From: Spirochaetia bacterium | GTDB lineage: Bacteria; Spirochaetota; Spirochaetia; Treponematales; Treponemataceae | Direction of reading: 5' to 3' | NCBI GenBank assembly: GCA_900770075.1 | Contig: CAAGIZ010000045.1 | Span: 1 to 19,373 of the forward strand | Length of the DNA stretch: 19,373 nt | Shown here: in pieces, positions 6,650 to 13,704 of the stretch | How positions within the stretch are numbered: the stretch's first letter is position 1 | How the letters are laid out: each line of letters opens with the position of its first letter | Translations under genes and position numbers: made by a program | The notes under the pieces: generated by a model | The model's input: the letters and a program-made list of their open reading frames with translations, nothing else | Told to the model about the DNA's origin: nothing | Database searches by the model: none

Positions 6650-9600
6650 TTACCAGTCTGTTTTGCCAGAATAATAGTCGGTTGTCCCAGGAACGCTTAC
6701 AGAAACACTTACATTCTTCTTTGAAAGGGTTTCGGCTTCAATGTCAAATTCAAAGATGGAATCCCTATTATTAAACGTTCCTTCTCCTTCATTCCAATAA
6801 AAACCGTCGTCCAGCACAACAAGTTTTTTAGGAGCAAGTGCACAGAATTTTACAGGCCCAAAGAACTTGTCTATGGAATCTGAAGAAGGACAATAAACTA
6901 AGTCATTAATACTATAACTATATGATTCATCAACTATATTTTTAACACTTTCATTGTTGGACCAGCCATAGCCATCCGGGATTAAATCACCATCAGTATT
7001 GATTTTTACCAATGCACCGCGAGAGAAGAAATTGTCACCATCACTCTTACCACCAATTTGTTCAGTATACTCCCTAATAAGTACATACAAAGTATTGTTG
7101 TTGTGTCCAAGTCCGTCGCCAACCTGCAAGTCGGTTATGGAAAGACTGTCATAAGAGCTAGAATCATACTTAGCATTATCGTACATGTTGGCATCATATC
7201 CTGCAAGCAATTCATTATCCGCAAGATTTTTTACCGGGTCGCTAAGTGGAACAGGATTGGCACTGTCACCAGTAAAACTTGAAATTGTTTTTTTATAAAC
7301 ATTGCAGGCGCTGTCGGCAAAGTAGAAAGTGTCCCCATAAACTGCCAGTTGCGTCAAACTATAATTCAAGCCTTCAGTCAGAGAGACAGTGGTTACGCTT
7401 GCACTAAGCACTTCAGAAGTACCCACATTACTGCTAAAATCCTTCCGACTAATTTTGCCTATGTAATAACTATTGTCTGTATCACTTTTCGTAAGAACAT
7501 AGAGTGCTCCATTTTTTACATCATAGCACACATCCTTAAGAGTTCCAGAAACACCAGTTATACCGTCAATTGTGTTTTTATTACTGGTCGTGTATTGTCC
7601 TGCAGAAAGCAAAAACTCGTAACAGGAAACCTGCAAAGTACTTTCTGCACTTCCAGTTGCTACAGTCCAAAGGTTACATTCCTCGTCAAAGGTGTAAAAA
7701 TCTGATTTTTCGTCACTTCCAATCGTAAGAGGCGTTCCTTCATCAAAGTCCCCAACCTGATAAAATACAGCATCCTGTACAACGTTGTTCATCCAAACGG
7801 CCGCGCTGGCAGAAGGTTTTGCAAAGTTAAAGCTATATTCTTTCAGGTACAGCACCCCACCAGAAGAAACAAAGCAGCTTACAGTGTTGATACCATCAAC
7901 ATCAACGTCAGTTTCATGCGGGTTAAAGGTAAATACAGCAGTTTCTTTTGTAGTATCAACAGCCAGACTTTTGCCATTCAAATACCAGTAATAGTTTTCA
8001 ATACCATCAAGTCCAGTAATCGTAAAACTCAAGTCTGCATTATCGTAAGGTATCGGATCCGGATCCGAAAAACCAATTTTCTTTGAACCGCTTTCGTCTG
8101 TAATCGTGTAGTATGCCGCTATCTGAAGATCCTTTGTAGCAGTTACAAAACTCAAACCTTTAATGGAAGCAGGCTTTACATAGTACGAATAGCATTTTGT
8201 GTCATCTATCGTAAATACAAGGCTATAATCCGCTGCAGTGGCTTCAGTGTTATCCGATTTATAAAGCGTAATTTGGTCTGAATAATCTGTAGAAGCCTTA
8301 AAAATCGGATTTGTAAGGTAGGCAGTAAAGTTGTCCACCAGTCCTCCGTCTTCGTCCCTTACCGCACGGATTGCAAGAGTTCCGCCTCTAAAATACCCGC
8401 CAGTGAGTTCAAGGGAAGCACCGTTTTTAAGGGTAATAAAATCTTCAACAGCGGAATCATTATTGACAGTAATGCTGTAAACTCCCAGCACCGTAGCCTC
8501 TTCGCTTCCAGTAATGGTAGCAGAACCTTCAATGCCGATTTTTACCGGAACAGTAGCCCCCTCGCTAAAATCTGCATAAAATGTAATTGAAGCAACATCG
8601 CCTCGCGAATAGATATAAACCTGTCTCTCGGAAGTATTTTTCGCTAAAGCAGCAGAAAGGCTGTTCAGGGCGGCAACATTTGCTTCCGGCACATCATCCA
8701 CATAGATATTTACCATATCCACATCTGGAAAGTCCGCTGCCAGCTTTTCCAAAAGGGCGTTCAGATTTTTTCTTGAGCTTGCCGCAAGTCCGTTTTTGCT
8801 TACAGCGGAGGTATCGTTTGTTGCATAGTAGCTTTTTTCCTTCAGGACAGTAATTTCAATTCCAGTTGCCGAGGTTGTCAATCCTTCGGCAATTTCCACC
8901 ATCATCTTGTCAGAAGGAATTTTAATAGTTTTACCGTCCAATTTAAAACCAAGCCTGTACCAGCCTGGCTCTATGCCTGTGGCGTTGCTTTTAAGTGTAT
9001 ATACAGTTGAGGTTTCTTCTGCAGGTGTCGAACCAGTGGCCTCATTACTAAAAGTCAGAACAGGGTTATCGCCCTCAGTTGAATAAGTCTGGGTTGCTTC
9101 AATGTTTGTCAGCGTAACAACCACGCTGCTTAAGAGATCAGCATAATCTCCAACAACTGTAAAGCCCAGATCAAGGCTTCCAACCTTGGACTTATCCTTC
9201 TTTAGCCCCACAAGAACTTTAGCACTGTTATAAGAAGCATCTTCAGAAACTGTTATGCCCTCTTTTTCACCGTAAAGGCTAACAGTGTTTGTTCCTTCAG
9301 TGTAGGAGCCTTCAACAGTCAGATTGTAACTTCCCACAGGAATATGACTTGCTTTAAAAATCTCTGTTCCGACGTCATAATCTATGGAAGGCCTGCTTGT
9401 TGCAGAGGCATCAGCAGTATTTGCTGTATTCAGCACTATAGGCTCTGAACCTTCCACCCCGGTTTCTGTAAAGGTAACAGTCCAGTCTGTCACCGAAGTA
9501 ATATCATAATCACAGGCAGGTATATACCTTGCAGAAGAATTTAAACTTATTAAAAAACTACCTGTTTCTGCTTCTTTTTTTTCGAAAGAAGTTGTCTTTG

Positions 9601-9682
9601 TCTGCAACAGATCAGAACAGCCGAAAAAAAACGCAGTCAATGCAAAAAATGCCATTCCCCTTAAAACTTTTTTTATTTTCAT
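6650..9682 (-). CDS. Large multi-domain lipoprotein, with probable beta-propeller C-terminus
   Basis: This is a 1010-residue exported lipoprotein. Lys-rich MKIKKVLRG, a hydrophobic stretch and lipobox FFGC put the lipidated Cys at 22. Residues about 40-160 and 165-280 look like beta-sandwich domains. A helical stretch (about 298-350) is followed by a strand-rich region (about 355-440) with ITLKNGASLELTGGYF, reminiscent of beta-helix turns. Residues about 548-622 hold an Ig/PKD-like domain with YYWYLNGKSL. The C-terminal third (about 655-985) repeats blade-like strands (NLWTVATG, GALYVLTKS, DTFYFADS, NTLYVLIRE, GALVKIN), suggesting a beta-propeller. It contains no enzymatic motif that I recognise. 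The SD GGAG lies 6 nt before the ATG. The gene follows the smaller lipoprotein gene by 18 nt, and the two are one operon. Role: probably outer-membrane or periplasmic surface protein, function unknown. Confidence 0.8.
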   Translation of the reverse strand: MKIKKVLRGMAFFALTAFFFGCSDLLQTKTTSFEKKEAETGSFLISLNSSARYIPACDYDITSVTDWTVTFTETGVEGSEPIVLNTANTADASATSRPSIDYDVGTEIFKASHIPVGSYNLTVEGSYTEGTNTVSLYGEKEGITVSEDASYNSAKVLVGLKKDKSKVGSLDLGFTVVGDYADLLSSVVVTLTNIEATQTYSTEGDNPVLTFSNEATGSTPAEETSTVYTLKSNATGIEPGWYRLGFKLDGKTIKIPSDKMMVEIAEGLTTSATGIEITVLKEKSYYATNDTSAVSKNGLAASSRKNLNALLEKLAADFPDVDMVNIYVDDVPEANVAALNSLSAALAKNTSERQVYIYSRGDVASITFYADFSEGATVPVKIGIEGSATITGSEEATVLGVYSITVNNDSAVEDFITLKNGASLELTGGYFRGGTLAIRAVRDEDGGLVDNFTAYLTNPIFKASTDYSDQITLYKSDNTEATAADYSLVFTIDDTKCYSYYVKPASIKGLSFVTATKDLQIAAYYTITDESGSKKIGFSDPDPIPYDNADLSFTITGLDGIENYYWYLNGKSLAVDTTKETAVFTFNPHETDVDVDGINTVSCFVSSGGVLYLKEYSFNFAKPSASAAVWMNNVVQDAVFYQVGDFDEGTPLTIGSDEKSDFYTFDEECNLWTVATGSAESTLQVSCYEFLLSAGQYTTSNKNTIDGITGVSGTLKDVCYDVKNGALYVLTKSDTDNSYYIGKISRKDFSSNVGTSEVLSASVTTVSLTEGLNYSLTQLAVYGDTFYFADSACNVYKKTISSFTGDSANPVPLSDPVKNLADNELLAGYDANMYDNAKYDSSSYDSLSITDLQVGDGLGHNNNTLYVLIREYTEQIGGKSDGDNFFSRGALVKINTDGDLIPDGYGWSNNESVKNIVDESYSYSINDLVYCPSSDSIDKFFGPVKFCALAPKKLVVLDDGFYWNEGEGTFNNRDSIFEFDIEAETLSKKNVSVSVSVPGTTDYYSGKTDW

Positions 9683-9700
9683 ATCTTACTCCAATTTACT

Positions 9701-10525
9701 TTATTGATTTTTTTCAACAGCATAAAATTTATACTCAATTCCCAGAGTTTCCGACTCGCTTTTTATCAGACAAACAAAAGAATTGACAGTCTTTTTTGCC
9801 GCAGATTCCGTCGCTTCCGTTCCTTCCGCAGATTCCACTGATTCCGTAAAAATTTCCAAATTTTCAAGTTCTGTCAAATCGCTTTTAAAAGTGTGCTCTG
9901 TAAACTCAGAAAGAAGTTCCCCGTTAAGATACCATTGGTAGGTGCAGGAGCCAAAATCAAAGTCTCCGAAACTGCAACCCAGGGAAAATAAAAACGTTTC
10001 TTCACCACCATAAGGCAAGTCAGGAATAACTTCGTTGCCATCTTCCCCCTGATGATTGTAATCATAATAAGGCTTACCTTCTACTTCGCACTGTATATAA
10101 AAGTTGTCAGCAGAAAGCCCTTGTATGGAAGCCGTAGAGAGAACCTTTTCCAGTTCCACCGCAGCAAAATTTTCTCCCGGAGAAAGCTTCAGAACATAAT
10201 CGCTTGTATTTTTATAGCGGCACAACTGCCCGTTATAAATCTTCGCCTGAATTTTTACCGTTGCCCCGGCAGGAAGCCCGTCAAAAGAAAAAGTTCCAGA
10301 AGAAAGACCTTCTGTAGGTTTAGAAATGGCAAAATCCTTTGTCTGGGTATAACCATCCGTCAGAGCAATTCTCAAAGTCCAGGCTCCGGCATTTTCGCCA
10401 GTAACAGAACGGACAAAACTTTCAGGAACAGAAAATTCAAGACTGGCATTCTTTTCTACAGAACAGGAAGCCGCAATAAAAGAGAAGAAAGCCGCTGCCC
10501 CTAGATAAAAAAACTTTTTTAACAT
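9701..10525 (-). CDS. Lipoprotein, small paralogue-like partner of the 1010-aa lipoprotein
   Basis: This is a 274-residue exported lipoprotein of unknown function. From the chosen ATG the signal peptide MLKKFFYLGAAAFF ends in a lipobox with AASC, and the lipidated Cys is residue 21. A beta-rich domain (about 28-130; GAWTLRIALTDG, FDGLPAGATVKIQAKI) is followed by an Ig-like segment with TYQWYLNGELL (about 185-200). A Glu/Ser/Thr-rich run (EGTEATESAA) lies near the C-terminus. The order of domains mirrors the N-terminal and Ig-like parts of its neighbour. A GTG at 10543 in the same frame would add six residues, but the ATG at 10525 has GGGAG (10536-10540) upstream and gives the better signal peptide. 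It is first in a two-gene operon with its own promoter. Confidence 0.82.
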   Translation of the reverse strand: MLKKFFYLGAAAFFSFIAASCSVEKNASLEFSVPESFVRSVTGENAGAWTLRIALTDGYTQTKDFAISKPTEGLSSGTFSFDGLPAGATVKIQAKIYNGQLCRYKNTSDYVLKLSPGENFAAVELEKVLSTASIQGLSADNFYIQCEVEGKPYYDYNHQGEDGNEVIPDLPYGGEETFLFSLGCSFGDFDFGSCTYQWYLNGELLSEFTEHTFKSDLTELENLEIFTESVESAEGTEATESAAKKTVNSFVCLIKSESETLGIEYKFYAVEKNQ

Positions 10526-10543
10526 AAACCAAAAATCTCCCAC

Positions 10544-10567
10544 AAAATCTGCATTTTTACAGATTTT
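10544..10567 (-). promoter_or_regulatory. Hairpin in the 5' leader of the lipoprotein operon
   Basis: A perfect 8-bp inverted repeat, AAAATCTG/CAGATTTT with an 8-nt loop, lies between the predicted transcription start and the SD GGGAG. The stem ends 4 nt before that SD, so it could affect ribosome access. No known riboswitch pattern was recognised. Confidence 0.5.
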
Positions 10568-10590
10568 TTCAATTTTTTGAGTTCTTCTCT

Positions 10591-10619
10591 ATTATAACCC
10601 TCCTAATTGTGATTTTCAA
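10591..10619 (-). promoter_or_regulatory. Sigma-70-type promoter of the lipoprotein operon
   Basis: On the - strand, TTGAAA (10614-10619) and a perfect TATAAT (10591-10596) are separated by exactly 17 bp. The predicted start is near 10584, giving a leader of about 60 nt. This is the cleanest promoter in the window. Confidence 0.75.
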
Positions 10620-10654
10620 ATTACAAAAATCAGAGGTCACTAATTTTTTTACAA

Positions 10655-10693
10655 AACATTAGTAGAATAACAAATTTTTATTCTACTAATGTT
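10655..10693. repeat. 16-bp perfect palindrome with 7-nt loop
   Basis: AACATTAGTAGAATAA (10655-10670) is exactly repeated in reverse complement at 10678-10693. It sits 36 bp upstream of the lipoprotein promoter -35 and beyond the purM terminators. On the - strand the stem is followed by TTTTG, so it may be a third terminator or insulator. As DNA it could instead be an operator. The sequence alone does not decide. Confidence 0.6.
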
Positions 10694-10726
10694 ACTCTTG
10701 ATGTTGCTCACCCGCCCCCATCCTGC

Positions 10727-10772
10727 AAAAAAAAAGACCTGCTCTCCGATTTTAAATCGAAGGGTCAGGCCT
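10727..10772 (-). terminator. Intrinsic terminator downstream of purM
   Basis: On the - strand, AGGCCTG...CAGGTCT forms the base of a long imperfect stem (10766-10772 with 10735-10741). An inner CGATT-TAA-AATCG helix caps it, and a T9 run (10727-10735) follows. A smaller hairpin, CGCC-CAAA-GGCG (10785-10796), with a T5 run lies between it and the purM stop, so termination may be doubled. Confidence 0.8.
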
Positions 10773-10801
10773 TTGTCTAAAAATCGCCTTTGGGCGTTTG
10801 A

Positions 10802-11896
10802 TTATTCCAGCACAGTAGCTTCGTGAGAACCTTTCAACTCTGTTCCCAAATCTTTTTCCGCGGCCTTTACATAGCCGATTTTATAGGCTTTCATATCTGG
10901 GATTCCCAGTTTTTTCTGAACCTCCGTTGCAAAACCGGCAGCCTTTTTGTTAAAGTGCTCAACTATTGCATCAGCATCTTCTTTTTTTACGGCCAGCACA
11001 AGACCGATTCCCATATTGTAGGTTCCCCACATACCTTCCGGGTCTGCGCCCCTTCTTACCAGTTCAGCAAAGATTGCCGGTTTTTCCCAGCTGTCTTTTT
11101 TGATTACGCTTACCAGGTTTGCACCTTTTTTGTACATTCTTGGAACGTTTTCGTAAAAACCGCCTCCGGTAATGTGAACCATTCCGTGAATTTTATCGCC
11201 GAAAGTCTCCAGAGCATCCATAACCGGACGAACATAGATACGGGTTGGAGCCAAAAGAGTTTCTCCGATGGGTTTTCCGTTAAAATCTTCGTTAAAATCT
11301 TTTACAAGTTTGCGCACCAGAGAATATCCGTTTGAGTGACATCCCGTGGAAGAAAGTCCAATTAAAACATCCCCCGCTTCGATTTTTTCTCCGGTAATAA
11401 TTTTATCTTTTTCTGCAAAACCAACACCAAAGCCTGCCAGGTCGTACTTTCCATCATCGTAAAAACCAGGCATTTCGGCCGTTTCTCCCCCCAAGAGAGC
11501 ACAGCCGGCATCAACACAGCCGTCAGCCACACCTTTTACCAGTTCTCCGGCAACCTTTGCATCCAGTTTACCGCAAGCAACATAGTCCAAAAAGAAAGAA
11601 GTCTTTACACCCGAACAAAGGATATCGTTTACGCTCATTGCAACGCAGTCGATTCCTACAGTGTCGTATTTTTTACACTGAAAGGCGATGTCCAGTTTTG
11701 TTCCTACACCGTCCGTCCCGGAAACAGCCACAGGATGCTTTAAGCCCTCAGGAATTTCAAACATTCCGTTAAAACTTCCCAAATCCGTCAAAAGCCCCGG
11801 AATGCGGGTGCGTTTAGCATGAACTTTGTATTCGTTTACAGCGTTGTAACCTTCTTCAACATCTACGCCAGAATCTTTGTAATCAATAGTTGCCAT
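10802..11896 (-). CDS. purM: Phosphoribosylformylglycinamidine cyclo-ligase (AIR synthetase)
   Basis: PurM closes the imidazole ring: it turns FGAM plus ATP into AIR, the fifth step of de novo purine synthesis, in the cytosol. The protein has 364 residues from the chosen start. N-terminal YKDSGVDVEEGYNAV is the typical PurM opening. GTDGVGTKLD (60-69), MSVNDILCSG, LLGGETAEMPGFY, STGCHSNGYSL and ITGGGFYENVPR are the ATP- and substrate-binding signatures. A TTG four codons upstream would also be in frame, but the ATG at 11896 has GAGG 6 nt before it and is preferred. It lies downstream of purE, whose product acts on AIR, the PurM product, so the pair forms a functional cluster. A GC-rich module separates them. 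The gene ends at strong tandem terminators. Confidence 0.96.
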   Translation of the reverse strand: MATIDYKDSGVDVEEGYNAVNEYKVHAKRTRIPGLLTDLGSFNGMFEIPEGLKHPVAVSGTDGVGTKLDIAFQCKKYDTVGIDCVAMSVNDILCSGVKTSFFLDYVACGKLDAKVAGELVKGVADGCVDAGCALLGGETAEMPGFYDDGKYDLAGFGVGFAEKDKIITGEKIEAGDVLIGLSSTGCHSNGYSLVRKLVKDFNEDFNGKPIGETLLAPTRIYVRPVMDALETFGDKIHGMVHITGGGFYENVPRMYKKGANLVSVIKKDSWEKPAIFAELVRRGADPEGMWGTYNMGIGLVLAVKKEDADAIVEHFNKKAAGFATEVQKKLGIPDMKAYKIGYVKAAEKDLGTELKGSHEATVLE

Positions 11897-11911
11897 ATTT
11901 TTCCTCAATTT

Positions 11912-12050
11912 TTTTGGAGCGCATTTTACGGTCTAACCGCACTTGCGCAGTTCGGTAACCCTCAGTCCTTCGGACCGGCTTGCGCCGCTGCTCCACCGCG
12001 GGCTAGGTTTTGCCGGTTAAGCCGCATCAGCCCTCAACCAGCGCATTTTT
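11912..12050. repeat. GC-rich intergenic hairpin module 3 (between purE and purM)
   Basis: This fills the 183-bp purE-purM gap. It holds several perfect short stems in a row: ACCG...CGGT with an inner ACT/AGT (11936-11956), GTCC-TTC-GGAC (11965-11975) and CGGC-TTGC-GCCG (11976-11987). Its left edge (T-run, then GCGCATTTTACGGTCT) resembles module 2. It lies inside a likely operon and may affect the purE-purM transcript. Confidence 0.55.
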
Positions 12051-12079
12051 GAGTATACCAGTTTTTTCTTCTTGTGTCA

Positions 12080-12577
12080 TTACAGGGCAACGTCAAGCCC
12101 GGAAGCAGCAGCATCTTCTGCAAGTTTTTTGCGGAACGCCGCAAGTTTTTCCTTTAATTCCGGGTATTTTATTGAAAGAATCTGTGCTGCAAGGTAGGCG
12201 GCATTTTTTGCAGAGTTTATGCCCACCGTAGCCACAGGAATCTGAGGCGGCATCTGCACGATTGAAAGCAGTGCATCCATACCTCCAAGACCGTTGGAAA
12301 CTCCCGGATTTACACACTCAAGGGGCACGCCGATAACAGGAAGTGTCGTTGCTCCGGCAATTACTCCAGGAAGGGCCGCTGCAAGGCCTGCTCCGGCAAT
12401 AATAACTTCAAAGCCGTCCTGTTCCACTTTTTTTACAGTTTCGTGCAAAAGAGCTCCGGCACGATGAGCCGACAATATAAATGCCTTGTATTCAATACCG
12501 AATTCCTTTAAGACGTCGGCAGCCTTTTTCATAGTGGCCGTATCAGATTTTGAACCAAAAAAGATTGCAACCTTCAT
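12080..12577 (-). CDS. purE: 5-(carboxyamino)imidazole ribonucleotide mutase-like PurE
   Basis: This 165-residue protein carries out the carboxylation stage of purine synthesis that makes CAIR, in the cytosol. Phosphate-binding FFGSKSD (6-12) and SAHR with His38, the expected catalytic His, are visible. SIVQMP (105-110) and IPVATVGINSAKNA are class I-type. The usual class I GAGGAAHLPG is GAGLAAALPG here (62-71), so the second conserved His is absent. An insertion with NPGVSNGLGG precedes MDALLS. The SD GAGG lies 7-8 nt before the ATG. I do not see the AGRSN motif of class II AIR carboxylases such as that of T. denticola. No purK is in the window. The family is secure, the exact substrate (N5-CAIR or AIR) less so. 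It is followed by purM on the same strand. Confidence 0.93.
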   Translation of the reverse strand: MKVAIFFGSKSDTATMKKAADVLKEFGIEYKAFILSAHRAGALLHETVKKVEQDGFEVIIAGAGLAAALPGVIAGATTLPVIGVPLECVNPGVSNGLGGMDALLSIVQMPPQIPVATVGINSAKNAAYLAAQILSIKYPELKEKLAAFRKKLAEDAAASGLDVAL

Positions 12578-12640
12578 AAAAATACCTCAAGTAACTGTAC
12601 CTTAAAACAAAAAAACTTTCCATACGAAAATAGTTTAAGA

Positions 12641-12735
12641 AAAGGGGGCGTTGCGGGGGAAGCCCCCGCTGAGGGGGTAGCGTAAGCCGGCAATTGTCGG
12701 CTGGAGCGCAGGGGGAGCCTTCCCCCACCCTTAAA
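12641..12735. repeat. GC-rich intergenic hairpin module 4
   Basis: Lying between the Rpn-like gene and purE, it contains GCGGGGG-AAG-CCCCCGC (12653-12669), an imperfect palindrome GCCGGCAATTGTCGGC (12686-12701), and GGGGG/CCCCC arms around AGCCTT (12711-12726). TGGAGCGCA near 12702 also occurs at the left edge of module 3. It may terminate upstream transcripts, but no stem is followed by a clean T-run except the weak TTTT near 12640. Confidence 0.5.
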
Positions 12736-12754
12736 AAAAACGAAAAACAAAAAT

Positions 12755-13663
12755 CTAAGCCTGAACCGGTACTTTTTCCGCCAGTGCCAGGACTTCTTCA
12801 ACAGGAAGCTTTACCCATGTGGCAATCTGTTCAATCGTTCCGGCCTTTGCTTCGATAAGATTTCTGATAAGTTCTGTCTTACCCTGTTCAATGCCCTGCT
12901 CAATGCCCTGTTCAATGCCCTGCTCAATGCCCTGCTCAATGCCTTCTTTTACAAATCCCTGAACTATATCGCACATAGTAACACCTCCTTTTTCTTTTAT
13001 TTTTGTATCATTATAAATTGTCTCAAAATATTTGTCATCCGTCAAAACCGCAAACATTTTCAAAAGGGAATCAACATGCCGGATTTCTTCGTTTGTCGGA
13101 ATGTATTTTCTGTTCAGCCGCTTTGTCTGAAAATATTTTGCCACAAATTTAAAATCGCTCTGAAATTTTTCTATCGTTTTGTCATCAAGCCAGGCAATTT
13201 CAAAAACATTTATTTTATAATCACTGACAAAACGCTTTAACTCTTTTGGCACATTGAAACATCCGTAGAGATTTTTTGGTGCAGTCCATCTTTTTTCCGT
13301 TCCAAAATACAGAACAAGCGTTGCAACAGGGTAATTTGAGTTTTCGTTTTTATCAAGGAGCTGCTGTTTATAAGAAGCGCCGTCATAACTTATAACCCGC
13401 AGTGGCATTTTCCAGTCCTGTCTTGTCTGGTTTTCAAAGCCTAAAATGGAAATTCTAATTTCACCGTTTTTCCAGATTTTGGAAACATCTCTTTCCTGCT
13501 GATGCAGTTCTCCGTCTGCCTTAAACTGGGAAACAGTGGTGTCAGATTCCAGTTCGTTTTCCATAACAAGCCGTTTGCCCCGGAACAAAAGAACGTTTAC
13601 GATATCTGCAAATACATCGTTCCAGGCTTCAAGATTTTTTTCTGCAATGTCTTTTTTTCCCAT
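12755..13663 (-). CDS. Rpn/PD-(D/E)XK nuclease-family protein (transposase-like)
   Basis: This is a 302-residue protein of the Rpn family (recombination-promoting nuclease, also annotated as PD-(D/E)XK transposase). The N-terminal nuclease-like core includes ERDVSKIW (57-64) and GFENQTRQDWKMPLRVISYD (75-94). Candidate active-site residues are Asp59, Glu77 and Gln79, by family analogy. The C-terminal part has five IEQG repeats (242-261) and a short helical tail. The ATG has SD GGGAG 9 nt upstream. It begins 41 nt after the inactive M16 gene on the same strand, but nothing suggests a shared function. No terminal inverted repeats or target-site duplication were found, so I do not call a mobile element. 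Such proteins usually occur as several paralogues per genome and their cellular role is unclear. Confidence 0.82.
   Translation of the reverse strand: MGKKDIAEKNLEAWNDVFADIVNVLLFRGKRLVMENELESDTTVSQFKADGELHQQERDVSKIWKNGEIRISILGFENQTRQDWKMPLRVISYDGASYKQQLLDKNENSNYPVATLVLYFGTEKRWTAPKNLYGCFNVPKELKRFVSDYKINVFEIAWLDDKTIEKFQSDFKFVAKYFQTKRLNRKYIPTNEEIRHVDSLLKMFAVLTDDKYFETIYNDTKIKEKGGVTMCDIVQGFVKEGIEQGIEQGIEQGIEQGIEQGKTELIRNLIEAKAGTIEQIATWVKLPVEEVLALAEKVPVQA
12881..12940 (-). repeat. 12-bp tandem repeat coding for IEQG x5
   Basis: Five near-identical in-frame 12-bp units differ only at third positions (ttc/ctc alternation in the + reading). Copy-number change by whole units would keep the frame and alter only the length of the C-terminal linker. 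Confidence 0.9.
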
Positions 13664-13704
13664 TTTTATAAACTCCCTTCTATATTTTATTTTCCGCCAG
13701 TGCT

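Noticed and set aside
12881..12940. CRISPR-like array in the 12-bp repeats
   Set aside because: The units are contiguous, have no spacers and lie in frame within a gene.
12755..13663. Rpn-like gene as a complete insertion sequence
   Set aside because: No terminal inverted repeats or target duplications were seen at its edges, and it has its own SD and ordinary spacing to its neighbours.
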